From Scatosoma sp045533485 (GTDB lineage: Bacteria; Bacillota; Clostridia; Christensenellales; Borkfalkiaceae): a stretch of DNA of 64,000 bases. Shown piece by piece: positions 33,888-43,562 of this stretch. The notes under the pieces are model-generated. The model saw only the letters and a program-made list of their open reading frames with translations. It did not search any database and was not told where the DNA came from. The translations under genes and the position numbers were made by a program. Where the stretch lies: positions 1-64,000 of the forward strand of contig JAZSHX010000046.1 of assembly GCA_045533485.1 (NCBI GenBank). The letters are read 5' to 3'. Every line of letters starts with the position of its first letter. Within the stretch, counting starts at the first letter, position 1.

Positions 33888-36511
33888 TACGCTTTAATTT
33901 CCTCCGTCACGTAGCATTCGATAATATCGCCCACGCGGATTTCGTTAAACCCTTCGATGGCACAACCGCATTCGTAGCCGTAGTTGACTTCTTTCACGTC
34001 GTCCTTGAAGCGTTTGAGCTGTTTCACGCCGCCTTCGCAAATCATAATATCTTCACGGTAAATTCTCAGCTTACCGCCGCGAACGATTTTACCGTCGATA
34101 ACGTAGCAACCTGCAATCGTACCAACGCCCGTGATATTGAACGTTTGACGCACTTCGCATTTACCCGTAAGCGATTCTTTAAGCTTGGGCGAAAGCATAC
34201 CTTTGAGCGCCGCTTCCATATCATCCAAAAGCTCGTAGATAATACGGTAGCTTCTCACGTCCACCTTCGACGTTTCCGCAATCTTCTTCGCCTTGGTATC
34301 AGGGCGCACGTTGAAGCCGATAATAATGGCGTTTGCACTGTCCGCAAGCATCACGTCGCCTTCGTTGATAGCGCCTGCCGCCGCGTGAATAACCTTAACG
34401 CGCACTTCTTCGTTGGTGAGCTTTTCCAAGGATTGCTTGACCGCTTCCACACTGCCTTGTACGTCGCCCTTGACAATCAAGTTGAGCGTCTTCATCTTGC
34501 CTTCTTCCACTTGCGCGAACACGTCGTCAAGCGTAACGCGGCTTTGTTGCTTAATCATGCTTTCACGTTCTTTATTCTTTCTTTCTTCTTGTACCTGCTT
34601 CATGAGCGCTTGGTCAACAACCATAATGCTGTCGCCTGCGTTAGGCACTTCTTCAAAGCCCAAAATCGACACTGCCATAGACGGACCTGCCGTTTTCACC
34701 GTTCTGCCCTTATCGTCGAACATAGCGCGCACACGCCCCATCGTCGTACCCGACAAAATGTTGTCGCCCGTGCGGAGCGTACCCGTTTGCACGATAATGC
34801 TTGCCACAGGACCTTTACCCTTGTCAAGCTTGGCTTCGATAATCGTACCCCTTGCCGCGCGGTCGGGATCTGCTTTGAGTTCTTGCATTTCCGCAACCAA
34901 GTTGACGCTATCAAGCAAGTCGTCGATACCTTTGCCCGTCAATGCAGACACGGGCACAACCATCGTATCGCCGCCCCATTCTTCGGGCACAAGCTCGTGT
35001 TCGATGAGCTCTTGTTTTACTCTATCGGGATTGATTTCGCGCTTATCCATCTTGTTCATCGCCACGATGATAGGCACGTTCGCCGCCTTCGCGTGGTTGA
35101 TAGCTTCCACCGTTTGCGGCATAATACCGTCGTCCGCCGCCACGACCAAGATAACAATGTCCGTCACCTTAGCACCGCGCGCACGCATAGCCGTGAACGC
35201 CGCGTGACCGGGCGTATCGATAAAGGTGATTTGCTTGCCCTTTGCCGTAACCGTGTACGCACCGATGCTTTGCGTAATGCCGCCTGCTTCGCCGCTAGTA
35301 ACCGACGTTGCACGGATTTTATCCAAAAGCGACGTTTTACCATGGTCAACGTGACCCATAACAGTAACGACGGGCGCGCGCAATACAAGCTTGCTTTCAT
35401 CCACCGCGTCCACCTTATCCATCATCACTTCTTCCGCCGTCTTTTCGGGCTTGTATTCCAAATCAATGCCCATATCCATAGCGATCATCAACGCGTTTTC
35501 GTAATCGATGGAATCGTTGATGCCTTTCATAACGCCTTCCTTAAACAAACGCTTGGTAATTTCCACCGCGGACACGCCAAGCTTTTCCGACAATACCTTG
35601 ATAGGAATATCTTGCGTCGTTACCACCGCGTGTTCGATTTTAATGGTGGGAATTTCCTGCTTCTTTTGTTTTTTCGGCGAACGCATCTTTCTGTAGCCCG
35701 ACTTTTCATCGTCGAAATCGTCTACCGACATACCTTGTTGTTTAATCAAAGTACGCTTAGAAAGCGGACGTTTTTCCGTATACGTCTTTTCAAACGTCTT
35801 TTTCTTCGCCGCGTTATTGTTGCCTTTCGCGTCACGCGAGGGCATCGTGGGTGCAGCAATGGGCGCACTGGTCGCCGCAGGTCTTACAGGGCGGTTATCT
35901 CTGGGCGTAAACGCCTTTTCTCCGCTGGGACGCGCAGGTCTAAACGAAGACTGTTGCGTATTTTCCGCACCGGGTTTCGCCACGTACACGCCTTGTTCTT
36001 GACCGTTTCTAAAATATCTGGGCGCACGCGGTTGCGCAGGGTTTGCCTTGGGCACGAACGTCTTTTGCAAAATACGTTCCGCAGGTTTTTCCTGTGTTTT
36101 TTCTTGCACTTTTTCCGTCGGCTTTTCTTCCGCCTTTTCTTGCGCAACTTCTTGCGCAGGTTGTTCTTCCGCTTGCGCAGGCGCTTCTACGGGTTGTTCT
36201 TCTTCCGCTTGCTTTTTCGCTTTCGCCGACTTTTTCGCCGCTTTTTCTTGCGCTTTTTCCGCTTCCGCCGCCGCTTTTGCAGCTTCTTCCGCTGCCTTTT
36301 TCGCCGCTTCTTCCGCCGCCAAACGCGCTTCTTCTTCGGCTTTTGCTCTCGCCGCCGCTTCGCGTTCCGCTTGTTCCGCTTCTAACGCGGCAATATTTTT
36401 CAAAATATCGGAAAGACTTTTTTCCGTTGCGGAAAGACGGGCAAGCGCACTGCCAAGCTTATCCTTATCCACACTTTCTAAAATCTTTTCTACGTTTTCA
36501 TATTTTGCCAT
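33887..36511 (-). CDS. infB: Translation initiation factor IF-2
   Basis: GTPase that places initiator tRNA on the ribosome. A long Lys/Ala/Glu-rich, probably coiled N-terminal region (about 50-200) includes many EEAAKKAAEEA-type repeats and is followed by a Pro-rich linker. The G domain begins near residue 388 with GHVDHGKTS, followed by DTPGHAAF and NKMDK, then the standard C-terminal domains. I chose ATG 36511, 4 bp after the ylxQ stop; a TTG at 36532 in frame would begin inside ylxQ. The GGAGG site is unusually far from this ATG (about 14 bases). Confidence 0.96.
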   Translation of the reverse strand: MAKYENVEKILESVDKDKLGSALARLSATEKSLSDILKNIAALEAEQAEREAAARAKAEEEARLAAEEAAKKAAEEAAKAAAEAEKAQEKAAKKSAKAKKQAEEEQPVEAPAQAEEQPAQEVAQEKAEEKPTEKVQEKTQEKPAERILQKTFVPKANPAQPRAPRYFRNGQEQGVYVAKPGAENTQQSSFRPARPSGEKAFTPRDNRPVRPAATSAPIAAPTMPSRDAKGNNNAAKKKTFEKTYTEKRPLSKRTLIKQQGMSVDDFDDEKSGYRKMRSPKKQKKQEIPTIKIEHAVVTTQDIPIKVLSEKLGVSAVEITKRLFKEGVMKGINDSIDYENALMIAMDMGIDLEYKPEKTAEEVMMDKVDAVDESKLVLRAPVVTVMGHVDHGKTSLLDKIRATSVTSGEAGGITQSIGAYTVTAKGKQITFIDTPGHAAFTAMRARGAKVTDIVILVVAADDGIMPQTVEAINHAKAANVPIIVAMNKMDKREINPDRVKQELIEHELVPEEWGGDTMVVPVSALTGKGIDDLLDSVNLVAEMQELKADPDRAARGTIIEAKLDKGKGPVASIIVQTGTLRTGDNILSGTTMGRVRAMFDDKGRTVKTAGPSMAVSILGFEEVPNAGDSIMVVDQALMKQVQEERKNKERESMIKQQSRVTLDDVFAQVEEGKMKTLNLIVKGDVQGSVEAVKQSLEKLTNEEVRVKVIHAAAGAINEGDVMLADSANAIIIGFNVRPDTKAKKIAETSKVDVRSYRIIYELLDDMEAALKGMLSPKLKESLTGKCEVRQTFNITGVGTIAGCYVIDGKIVRGGKLRIYREDIMICEGGVKQLKRFKDDVKEVNYGYECGCAIEGFNEIRVGDIIECYVTEEIKA

Positions 36512-36515
36512 AAAT

Positions 36516-36848
36516 TTACTTGCTTCCTCCAAAATGAAATTTGAACTGCGAATCTTCTTCCACGCAATCGCCTATTGCTTTTGCCAAATTTTTATCCCTA
36601 ATTGCCACTGCCTTTACCGCCGGCTTGAACAGCGCGTTTGCCAGCGCGTCCTTTTCCGCTTTCACCATTTGACAACCCTGCTTTTCACTTACGCGATAAA
36701 GCACTTTCAAAGAATTTTCGCTTAACGTTTCGTCAAATACAATCAAAAACACACCTTTTTTCTGCGTTTCGATTTCGTCCGTACCGTATACGATTTTCCG
36801 CGACCGTACACAAAACCCCAGATACGTTTGTATCTTACTTTTCTCCAC
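36516..36848 (-). CDS. ylxQ: L7Ae-family ribosomal-type protein YlxQ
   Basis: A K-turn-binding protein of the L7Ae/L30e fold, encoded between ylxR and infB as in other Bacillota. Core: KIVYGTDE, then FLIVFDETLSENSL. I prefer the GTG start at 36848, because GGGGAGGAAACCC lies directly before it; the upstream ATG at 36872 is inside ylxR and lacks such a site. The resulting 110 aa fits the family. It overlaps ylxR by 14 bp. Confidence 0.88.
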   Translation of the reverse strand: MEKSKIQTYLGFCVRSRKIVYGTDEIETQKKGVFLIVFDETLSENSLKVLYRVSEKQGCQMVKAEKDALANALFKPAVKAVAIRDKNLAKAIGDCVEEDSQFKFHFGGSK

Positions 36849-37107
36849 GGGTTTCCTCCCCGATAACGGCATACACGCTCTCTTCCACTTGCGCAGAGAA
36901 CGCCTTATGCAGCAATTTTTTATCGTCTAATTTTTTCAAGCACGCCGCGTCGTTACAAATATACGCACCGCGTCCGGGCGCTTTGCCGCTTAAATCCGCA
37001 AAAATATCCCCGTCCGCGTTTTTTACCACGCGCGTCATTTCTTTTTTGGGTTTCATTTCACGGCAAGCGATGCACATTCTCATCGGCACAGACTTCTTTT
37101 TCGCCAT
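36835..37107 (-). CDS. ylxR: YlxR/RnpM RNA-binding protein
   Basis: A 90-aa DUF448 protein with the signatures MRMCIACREMKPKKEM and GRGAYICND. YlxR (RnpM) binds RNase P RNA in Bacillus. It lies 10 bp after nusA in the conserved nusA-ylxR-ylxQ-infB order. Confidence 0.93.
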   Translation of the reverse strand: MAKKKSVPMRMCIACREMKPKKEMTRVVKNADGDIFADLSGKAPGRGAYICNDAACLKKLDDKKLLHKAFSAQVEESVYAVIGEETRGEK

Positions 37108-37117
37108 AGTGTTTTCC

Positions 37118-38218
37118 TTATTCCAACGTTTCTACCGTTTCGTCTTCTTCGTTTTCAATCGCCGCAAGCACTTCTGCCGCTTCGGGAGAAGATGCGCTCT
37201 TCACGTCGATTTTCCAGCCCGTCAAACGCGCCGCCAAGCGTGCGTTTTGTCCGTCGCGGCCGATTGCAAGGGAAAGCTTATCATCGGGCACGATTGCCAT
37301 AGCGCTGCGTTCGCCTTTCGCCGTTACGGAAAGTACGGTTGCAGGGGACAAAGCCTTGTAAATAAATGCCAAAGGATCTTCGTTCCAAGGAATAATATCG
37401 ATTTTTTCGCCGCCAAGCTCTTCCACGACAGCGTTTACTCTTGCACCGCGGTTACCTACGCAAGCACCCACAGCGTCCACACGTGCGTCGTTGGAATAGA
37501 TAGCGATTTTGCTACGATGTCCTGCTTCACGGGCAACTTCCTTGATTTCCACAAGCCCTTGCGCAATTTCAGGCACTTGCGCTTCAAAGAGCTTTTTCAC
37601 CAAGCCGGCAGCCGAACGGGAAACGACGATTTGCGAATTTTTACCGCTGTTTCTTACGCGTTTTACGAACACCTTAATGGTATCGCCAACCACGTATTTT
37701 TCCCCAGCCACTCTATCTTGCGGGGGCATAACGCCTTCCGTTTTCTTTTCGCCAAGCTCTACGTATACGTTGCGTTCGTCAATTTTACGGATAACGCCTT
37801 CCATCAATTCGCCTTCCTTATCGGAGAAAGCGGAAAGCGTGCTGTCGCGTTCCTTTTCATGCAGCTTTTGCAAGATTACCTGCTTTGCCGTTTGCGCCGC
37901 GATACGACCGAAATTTTTAGGGATAAACACCTTTTCGATCACGTCGCCCACTTGATGCGTAGGGTCTAATTCTTGCGCGTCTTCCAAGGAAATTTCCTTA
38001 TCCTTATCCGTCACTTCTTCCACCACGTAACGGGACGCCTTGAACTCAATCGTACCCTTTTCCGCGTCCAACGCAACGGAAATTTCCGCACCGCCGTCGA
38101 ATTGCTTTTTGTACGCCGACGTCAACGCGTTTTCAAGCGTTTGAATAAACTCTTCTTCGCTGATGCCTTTTTCTCTCACCAAATCGGTGAGCGCCGCAAA
38201 AAACTCCTTGTTTTCCAT
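37118..38218 (-). CDS. nusA: Transcription termination/antitermination factor NusA
   Basis: 366 aa: an N-terminal RNA-polymerase-binding domain (1-125), an S1 domain (about 133-200, LMEGVIRKID...YVELG) and two KH domains (about 205-345; VGACVGNRGARVNAVVEEL and LAIGRDGQNARLAARL). The length is normal for Gram-positive NusA, which lacks the acidic repeats of enterobacteria. As in other bacteria it may act back on its own leader. Confidence 0.96.
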   Translation of the reverse strand: MENKEFFAALTDLVREKGISEEEFIQTLENALTSAYKKQFDGGAEISVALDAEKGTIEFKASRYVVEEVTDKDKEISLEDAQELDPTHQVGDVIEKVFIPKNFGRIAAQTAKQVILQKLHEKERDSTLSAFSDKEGELMEGVIRKIDERNVYVELGEKKTEGVMPPQDRVAGEKYVVGDTIKVFVKRVRNSGKNSQIVVSRSAAGLVKKLFEAQVPEIAQGLVEIKEVAREAGHRSKIAIYSNDARVDAVGACVGNRGARVNAVVEELGGEKIDIIPWNEDPLAFIYKALSPATVLSVTAKGERSAMAIVPDDKLSLAIGRDGQNARLAARLTGWKIDVKSASSPEAAEVLAAIENEEDETVETLE

Positions 38219-38274
38219 GTTTTTACACTCCTAAATATGTTTTTCTTTATGATTTTTATTTTTAGCGCCGCGCC

Positions 38275-38748
38275 TTATTTCAACAATGCGTCAAAATCAA
38301 TCGCACGGCAAATTTTTGCAATTTTCGCCTTTTCAAACTTAATCGTTTCGTCCTTTTCTTGCACGGACACACAGTTTTCGTCGTAGTCCACAAGCACGCC
38401 TTCAAACAGCTTTTTGCCTTTCATCGGCGCAAACAGCTTGACTTCGACCTTTTTGCCCATGCACTTTTCAAAGTCACGCGCGGTTTTAAGCGGTCTGTCT
38501 AACCCCGGGCTGGACACGTTCAAGGTATACGGCGCGCCAAAGGTCGGGTCCACTTCGTCCAACACGGGATCGATGGCTCTGTGGAACTTTTCACAGGTAT
38601 TCAAATCCACGCCGCCTTCGATATCGATATACACGGTGAGCGCAGGGTCTTTGCCTTGCTTAAATTCCACTTCCACAATTTCGATTTGCATCTCATCCGC
38701 AATCGGTTGTAACGCTTGCGTAATTTCGTCAATCGTCTTAATTTTCAC
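38275..38748 (-). CDS. rimP: Ribosome maturation factor RimP
   Basis: A 157-aa 30S assembly factor with the conserved VEVEFKQGKDPALTVYID and NVSSPGLDRPLK. First gene of the operon; the start is preceded by AAGGGG. The leader upstream is structured (see the hairpins at 38771-38817). Confidence 0.95.
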   Translation of the reverse strand: MKIKTIDEITQALQPIADEMQIEIVEVEFKQGKDPALTVYIDIEGGVDLNTCEKFHRAIDPVLDEVDPTFGAPYTLNVSSPGLDRPLKTARDFEKCMGKKVEVKLFAPMKGKKLFEGVLVDYDENCVSVQEKDETIKFEKAKIAKICRAIDFDALLK

Positions 38749-38770
38749 GTTTTTTTTACCCCTTATAACG

Positions 38771-38817
38771 TTATTGAGAGTGGCTCGTTTGAACCACTCT
38801 CAATAATCAAGATTATT
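38771..38817 (-). promoter_or_regulatory. Structured leader of the rimP-nusA-infB operon with overlapping hairpins
   Basis: A perfect 13-bp stem (38771-38783 with 38794-38806, 10-base loop) overlaps a second palindrome (38802-38808 with 38811-38817). They share bases 38802-38806, so both cannot form fully at once. There is no T-run after either, and both lie downstream of the predicted start, so they belong to the operon's 5' untranslated RNA. Confidence 0.6.
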
Positions 38818-38827
38818 AAGTATCTTA

Positions 38828-38856
38828 ATTATACCATTATTTTCCGCAAAAAGCAA
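38828..38856 (-). promoter_or_regulatory. Promoter of the rimP operon
   Basis: -35 TTGCTT (38851-38856) and -10 TATAAT (38828-38833), spacer 17 bp; predicted start near 38821 gives a leader of about 72 bases. Confidence 0.75.
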
Positions 38857-38893
38857 GCGTTTTACGCAAAAAATTCACAAGATTTTATTTGTT

Positions 38894-40633
38894 TTATTCC
38901 AGTTCCACCATATTTGCTTCCGACATAATTTCTCTATTGATTTTCGCCATTTCGATAGGCGGCACCTTCACCACCTTTCTATCGTAGGTTACAAAGCCGT
39001 TTATCTCTTCTTCCACGTCGGAAACTTGAGTGTAGATACAACCGCACAAGCCCTTTGCAATCAATGGCTTCAATTTTTCCAAATACAGCTTTTTCAGCGC
39101 CGCCACCAAATCCGCGCGGCTTCTAAATTTCTTATAGCCAAATTCCTTATCTTCCGCGTACACGTGTCCGTCTATCTTCCACGAATAACCGCCAAACTCA
39201 CTCAACACCACGGGGCGCGTATCCTTGGGCACTTTCAATTTCGTATAATAAATGTGCAAGCTTTTCAAATCCGTTTGTCCAACGCCTTGGTCGTGCCAAC
39301 CGCTGACGGAATCGATGATACGCGTTGCGTCCTTTTCACGCACGTACGCAGTCCATTTCGCGCTGTCAAACTGCCCCCAACCTTCGTTGAAAGGCACCCA
39401 AACGGCGATACACGTACAGTTATACAACTGCGCAAGCGTTTCGTCCACCATTTCCGCAAATTCCTGCCTGCCCCGTTCGTTTTCACGCGCGAAATATTTA
39501 TAATCGTCGTCCCTATGGTGAAAGCCCAAAAACGGGAACGCCGCGATATGCGTAAACTTGTATTCTCCGCCGCCGTTGACAAAATCCTGCCAAACGGCAA
39601 TCCCCAACCGATCGCAATGGTAATACCAACGCATCGGCTCGATTTTGATATGCTTGCGAAGCGTGTTAAAGCCCATTTCCTTCATCAGCTTCAACTCATC
39701 GACAATCGCCTGTTCGCTGGGATAGGTCAGCATACCGTCGCTAAAATATCCTTGATCCAGCACACCGTTGAAAAAGTACGGCTTGCCGTTCAAGGTCAAG
39801 CGCATTTTGCCGTTTTTATCCTTGGCTTTGCCAAACGAACGCACACCGAAATAGGAATACAATTCGTCGCCTGCTTGATTGCGTATAACAAAATCGTACA
39901 ACTTCGGGTTTTCAGGCGACCAAAGCGCAAAATCGTAGCGCAAAACGCAATCGCTTGTAAACTTTTCCAGCATAATTTGCTTGCCGTTATCCAGCACGGC
40001 AATTTGCTTTTCGTCGTCGCCGTCCACTTGAATACGCACGCTTTTAGCCGTTGCATTCGGCGTAATTTTCAAGCCGCGGATATATTGCTTGGGCATACTT
40101 TCCAGCCAAACCGTTTGCCAAATACCGCTTTGCGGCGTATACCAAATACCGCCTTGCTTATCGTTTTGTTTACCGCGCGCACCGTGGTTACGCGTACCTT
40201 CGTCCTGCACGCGCACGACAATTTCATTTTCGCCCTTACGCACGAAATCGCTTATATCCAAGCTAAACGCCGTAAAACCGCCCGTATGCGCGCCCACTTC
40301 CGTGCCGTTAATGCTCACACGGCAACGGCTGTCCACCGCGCCGAAATGCAGTTTGGTAACGCCAAGCAGCATATCGTCGTTCAAATAAAATTTACGCGTA
40401 TACACAAGCGTTTCTTCCGGCTGTAAAACAAACCCTTCTTTCACGCCGCTGAGCAGCGTTTCAGGCGAAAACGGCACGAGAATATCCCCGTAGTAACGAC
40501 AGCGTTCACGCCCGTCTACCTTGGTAAATTCCCATTTTCCGTTCAAGCACAGCCAGTTTTTTCTGCGCGCTTGGGGCATAGGGTGTAAATCGTGAGGAAT
40601 TTCTCCCACGGCATAATCACTTCTAAGCAACAT
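38894..40633 (-). CDS. Glycoside hydrolase family 2 protein, 579 aa
   Basis: Beta-galactosidase/beta-glucuronidase-type enzyme without a signal peptide. A sugar-binding sandwich domain (about 25-185), an Ig-like domain (about 185-270) and a TIM barrel. The acid/base is Glu in FNEGWGQFD at about 415 and the nucleophile Glu in LSEFGG at about 475. It is shorter than LacZ but a normal length for compact GH2 members. Its start overlaps the MFS transporter gene by 11 bp, so sugar import and cytosolic hydrolysis are coupled. The exact substrate is unknown. Confidence 0.93.
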   Translation of the reverse strand: MLLRSDYAVGEIPHDLHPMPQARRKNWLCLNGKWEFTKVDGRERCRYYGDILVPFSPETLLSGVKEGFVLQPEETLVYTRKFYLNDDMLLGVTKLHFGAVDSRCRVSINGTEVGAHTGGFTAFSLDISDFVRKGENEIVVRVQDEGTRNHGARGKQNDKQGGIWYTPQSGIWQTVWLESMPKQYIRGLKITPNATAKSVRIQVDGDDEKQIAVLDNGKQIMLEKFTSDCVLRYDFALWSPENPKLYDFVIRNQAGDELYSYFGVRSFGKAKDKNGKMRLTLNGKPYFFNGVLDQGYFSDGMLTYPSEQAIVDELKLMKEMGFNTLRKHIKIEPMRWYYHCDRLGIAVWQDFVNGGGEYKFTHIAAFPFLGFHHRDDDYKYFARENERGRQEFAEMVDETLAQLYNCTCIAVWVPFNEGWGQFDSAKWTAYVREKDATRIIDSVSGWHDQGVGQTDLKSLHIYYTKLKVPKDTRPVVLSEFGGYSWKIDGHVYAEDKEFGYKKFRSRADLVAALKKLYLEKLKPLIAKGLCGCIYTQVSDVEEEINGFVTYDRKVVKVPPIEMAKINREIMSEANMVELE

Positions 40634-41978
40634 TTTGCTCTTCCCCCTTTTCCTGCGCTTTGCACTTTCTCAAATGCACCAGCCAAGGAATAACGGCAAA
40701 CATCACCACCGACGCGATTGCGCCTGCAAGGAAAATTTCAGGCGCGGGAATATATTGCGTAGTAAGCGTATCCGCACTGGATAAATCGGGCAAGGGAATA
40801 TTTGCCGCTTTATTGATTGCGTTGCCGATCATCGGCCCGAACAACATCGGGATAAGCACGCTGAAAATCATACGCACCCCTTGCAGCTTGCCTGCGTCGT
40901 TTACAGGCGTATAATCACGCACCAACGCGCCGCAAAGCGCCGACACGAAAATGTATCCTGCAATCATAATAAACCCTGCAACGCCAAAACTCAAAAGCGT
41001 AGCCGTTTTGTTTTCAAAATGGAAGCAATACATACCCAGAAGCCCCAGCGCCATCACGCCTGCCGCCGCGTACAAAAGCTTGGCTTTATCGTGTTTATCC
41101 GCCACGCCTCCCAAAAACAAATTGATAGCCGCGCCCACGATAATCGCGCCGCCGAATACAAGCGAATATTCCACCACTTCAAAATGCAAATACGTGGTCA
41201 TATAAATAATCAAATACGGCATAAAAATTTGGCAAGCCACACCGTACACGCCGACAATCAACAGCGTTACGTACAAGGGCTTGTTCCCTTTGATTACGCT
41301 GGGCTTAAACCCATAGAAAATATCTTTGATACTGCCGCTTTTTTCAAGCGCAGGGCTGTCTTGAACAACGAAAATCCCCACCGCGCCGCACACGGCAATC
41401 ACCGCGCCCAAGCCGATAAATAAACCTTGATACCCGATAAAGGACACCAAAATCCCAAAACCGCCTGCCACAATCAGCATAGCAATCAACGGTAAAATGG
41501 AAACTACCCCTTCCACCTGTCCGCGGAATTCTTCGCGCGTGTTATCCGTCACCCACGCGTTAAACGCCGCGTCGTTCGCCGTAGAACCGAACACCGTCAT
41601 CACGCAGTCCAGCGCAATCACAAGCGCAAGCGCAATCGCCACCGCTTTGCTTTCGTCCGCGTGGAAAATTTTAGCGATGGTGTCCGTAGACAGCAACCCG
41701 AACATAGCCACGGTAAAGCCCCAAATTATGTACCCGTAGGAAATAAAACGACGCCGATTGCCCGTTTTGTCGGACAGCGTACCTGCCACCAAGGTCGTGA
41801 CCGTCGCCGTAATCCCCGACAGCTGCACCATCAGCGTAACTGCGTCCAAATCGGGCGCAATCGTTTCGAAAACGAACAGGTTAAAATACATATTTTCAAC
41901 CGACCAAGCAATTTGCCCGATAAGCCCGAACAACACCAAAATCAGCCAGTTATTTCTTCCAAACGCCGTCTTTTCCAC
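40623..41978 (-). CDS. MFS-type sugar transporter, 451 aa
   Basis: Twelve predicted membrane helices with the MFS loop signature AGTLSDKTGNRRR after helix 2 and GGVADKHDK in the middle loop. It resembles sugar-cation symporter-like members of the superfamily. It overlaps the GH2 gene, so the likely cargo is the disaccharide or glycoside that GH2 cleaves. It contains one dispersed-motif copy. Confidence 0.9.
   Translation of the reverse strand: MEKTAFGRNNWLILVLFGLIGQIAWSVENMYFNLFVFETIAPDLDAVTLMVQLSGITATVTTLVAGTLSDKTGNRRRFISYGYIIWGFTVAMFGLLSTDTIAKIFHADESKAVAIALALVIALDCVMTVFGSTANDAAFNAWVTDNTREEFRGQVEGVVSILPLIAMLIVAGGFGILVSFIGYQGLFIGLGAVIAVCGAVGIFVVQDSPALEKSGSIKDIFYGFKPSVIKGNKPLYVTLLIVGVYGVACQIFMPYLIIYMTTYLHFEVVEYSLVFGGAIIVGAAINLFLGGVADKHDKAKLLYAAAGVMALGLLGMYCFHFENKTATLLSFGVAGFIMIAGYIFVSALCGALVRDYTPVNDAGKLQGVRMIFSVLIPMLFGPMIGNAINKAANIPLPDLSSADTLTTQYIPAPEIFLAGAIASVVMFAVIPWLVHLRKCKAQEKGEEQNVA
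41777..41787 (-). repeat. Dispersed motif copy GGCAGGTACGC
   Basis: Copy inside the MFS gene on the coding strand, read as AGT. Confidence 0.6.
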
Positions 41979-41990
41979 CCTTTTTCTCCT

Positions 41991-43562
41991 TTAATGGGGC
42001 AATTTTCCCCGTCTTTTAATAAATTCTATAAAAATCTTCGCCGTCACGCACGCGTCGTCAAACGCGCGGTGATGATTGAACGTATACCCAAAATAGCTTG
42101 CAACGGTGTCCAGCTTATTGTTGACAACTTCTCCGCGCAACAGCTCTTGAGAAAGCAGCATCGTGTCGTATTGCTTATTCTCAATCATATACCCGTACTG
42201 TTCGGCATAATAGCGCACGAAACGGTAATCGAACGTCACGTTATGTCCTACAAGGTACGCCCCGTCGATAAACTTATAAAAATCGGCAATCGCCTGTTCA
42301 ATATGCGGTGCGCCGACAAGGTCGCCGTCTTGAATGCCCGTGAGTTTGATAATTTCGGGAGACAGTCTTTCTTCGCAAGCCACGAACGTAGAGAATTTTT
42401 CCGTCATTTCCCCGTTCACCAGCTTAACCGCGCCGATTTCGATGATTTTATCCATTTTCCCCATCGCAGGGTTATTGTTTAAGCCCGTCGTTTCCAAATC
42501 GAAAACCACGAACACGTTATCCTTCAAATCGACAGGCTTTTCCAAGCTGTCAAACAGCCCTGCCTGCGTATAATCCACGTACGGCTCAGGGAATACCGTG
42601 TGGTAAAATTTCGGCACGGGCTTACCCTTTTTGGCTTGCCAAACGTAATTTTCGGGCATCGTACCCAAGTTGAGCTTGACCGCCTTAAACGACCGCGCGC
42701 CCTTATATTCTTCGTTTTGCCCCGTAATCACTACGCTTTCGCCCACCTTCAAAGCGCGCACCTTTTCCAAGGTCGCCTTTTTAGGAAAATACGTCACGCG
42801 AAGCGTACCCGAATTGTCCGCAACGGAAAAAATAAACCGCGTTTTTTGCAAGTCCGTTCCCGTCTTTTCATCGTGCTTGGTATATTCCTTTTCTTCCGCG
42901 TAGGTAAGCCTTCCGCAAATGGAATACGGCCCTTCCACGTTCAAGCAATCGGCAATATACACCGCTTGCTTGACTTCTTGGTCAACGCCGTCGATTTTGC
43001 CAAACCCGTCCACGGGAAAACGGCGGATTTCCACCTTCTCTTCTTCTTCCGTTTCCGGCAGTTCATAAAGCAGCTCATCGCTGGGCTCTTGCTTTTCCAC
43101 GATACGCACGTTGCCGTAAAACGTACCGCAATATCCGCTTTGCAAATACGCGCTTATATCGTCCAAAATTTTCCCCGAAGTGAACAAATTTTGTTCCCCC
43201 GAAGCAATGTCAAAACAAAAATTCGCGCCGCAGGTCAGCATCTCCACGTGAATACAATCTTCCGCCAAAAACGCCGCGGCGGCAGGAAAGCGCGACTGCA
43301 CGTATTCGTAAATTTTGCGCTTGATAATTTCTGCGTCGGGTTGGCGTTTTACAATTTTCATTTTCGCCGTAAAGCCCTTAGGCAAATATTTATTCGCCAG
43401 CAAGCGTACGGCTTCCGTTTCGCTTGCCGTGTACGCCTTGTCCGTCACCAAGAAAAATTCCGCGCTTTTATCCCGTTTCCCTACGGTAATACCGCAAAGA
43501 ATAGCGTTTTTCAATCCTTCAAACACGCGCACTTCGCGTAAAAATTCTTCCAGCTTATTCAT
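41991..43562 (-). CDS. Stand-alone PolC-like protein: N-terminal and OB domains plus DEDDh exonuclease, 523 aa
   Basis: The first part resembles the PolC N-terminal region, then an OB-fold (about 215-315, GRLTYAEEKEYTKHDEKTG, RFIFSVADNSGTLRVTYF), then a DnaQ-like 3'-5' exonuclease (about 348-520). Catalytic residues: FDLETTG (Asp, Glu), HNVTFDYRF (Asp), HRAFDDA (His, Asp). The PHP and polymerase domains of PolC (over 1400 aa) are missing, and the reading frame ends cleanly. It may supply proofreading separately, or act in repair. The ispG stop overlaps its start by 8 bp. Confidence 0.85.
   Translation of the reverse strand: MNKLEEFLREVRVFEGLKNAILCGITVGKRDKSAEFFLVTDKAYTASETEAVRLLANKYLPKGFTAKMKIVKRQPDAEIIKRKIYEYVQSRFPAAAAFLAEDCIHVEMLTCGANFCFDIASGEQNLFTSGKILDDISAYLQSGYCGTFYGNVRIVEKQEPSDELLYELPETEEEEKVEIRRFPVDGFGKIDGVDQEVKQAVYIADCLNVEGPYSICGRLTYAEEKEYTKHDEKTGTDLQKTRFIFSVADNSGTLRVTYFPKKATLEKVRALKVGESVVITGQNEEYKGARSFKAVKLNLGTMPENYVWQAKKGKPVPKFYHTVFPEPYVDYTQAGLFDSLEKPVDLKDNVFVVFDLETTGLNNNPAMGKMDKIIEIGAVKLVNGEMTEKFSTFVACEERLSPEIIKLTGIQDGDLVGAPHIEQAIADFYKFIDGAYLVGHNVTFDYRFVRYYAEQYGYMIENKQYDTMLLSQELLRGEVVNNKLDTVASYFGYTFNHHRAFDDACVTAKIFIEFIKRRGKLPH

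Noticed and set aside
33866..36385. 839-codon plus-strand open frame
   Set aside because: It is the antisense shadow of infB, rich in Arg, Phe and His as expected from the complement of a Lys/Glu/Ala-rich gene, and has no ribosome site.
38771..38806. Terminator of the GH2 gene
   Set aside because: No T-run follows the stem on the minus strand and the hairpin lies downstream of the rimP promoter.
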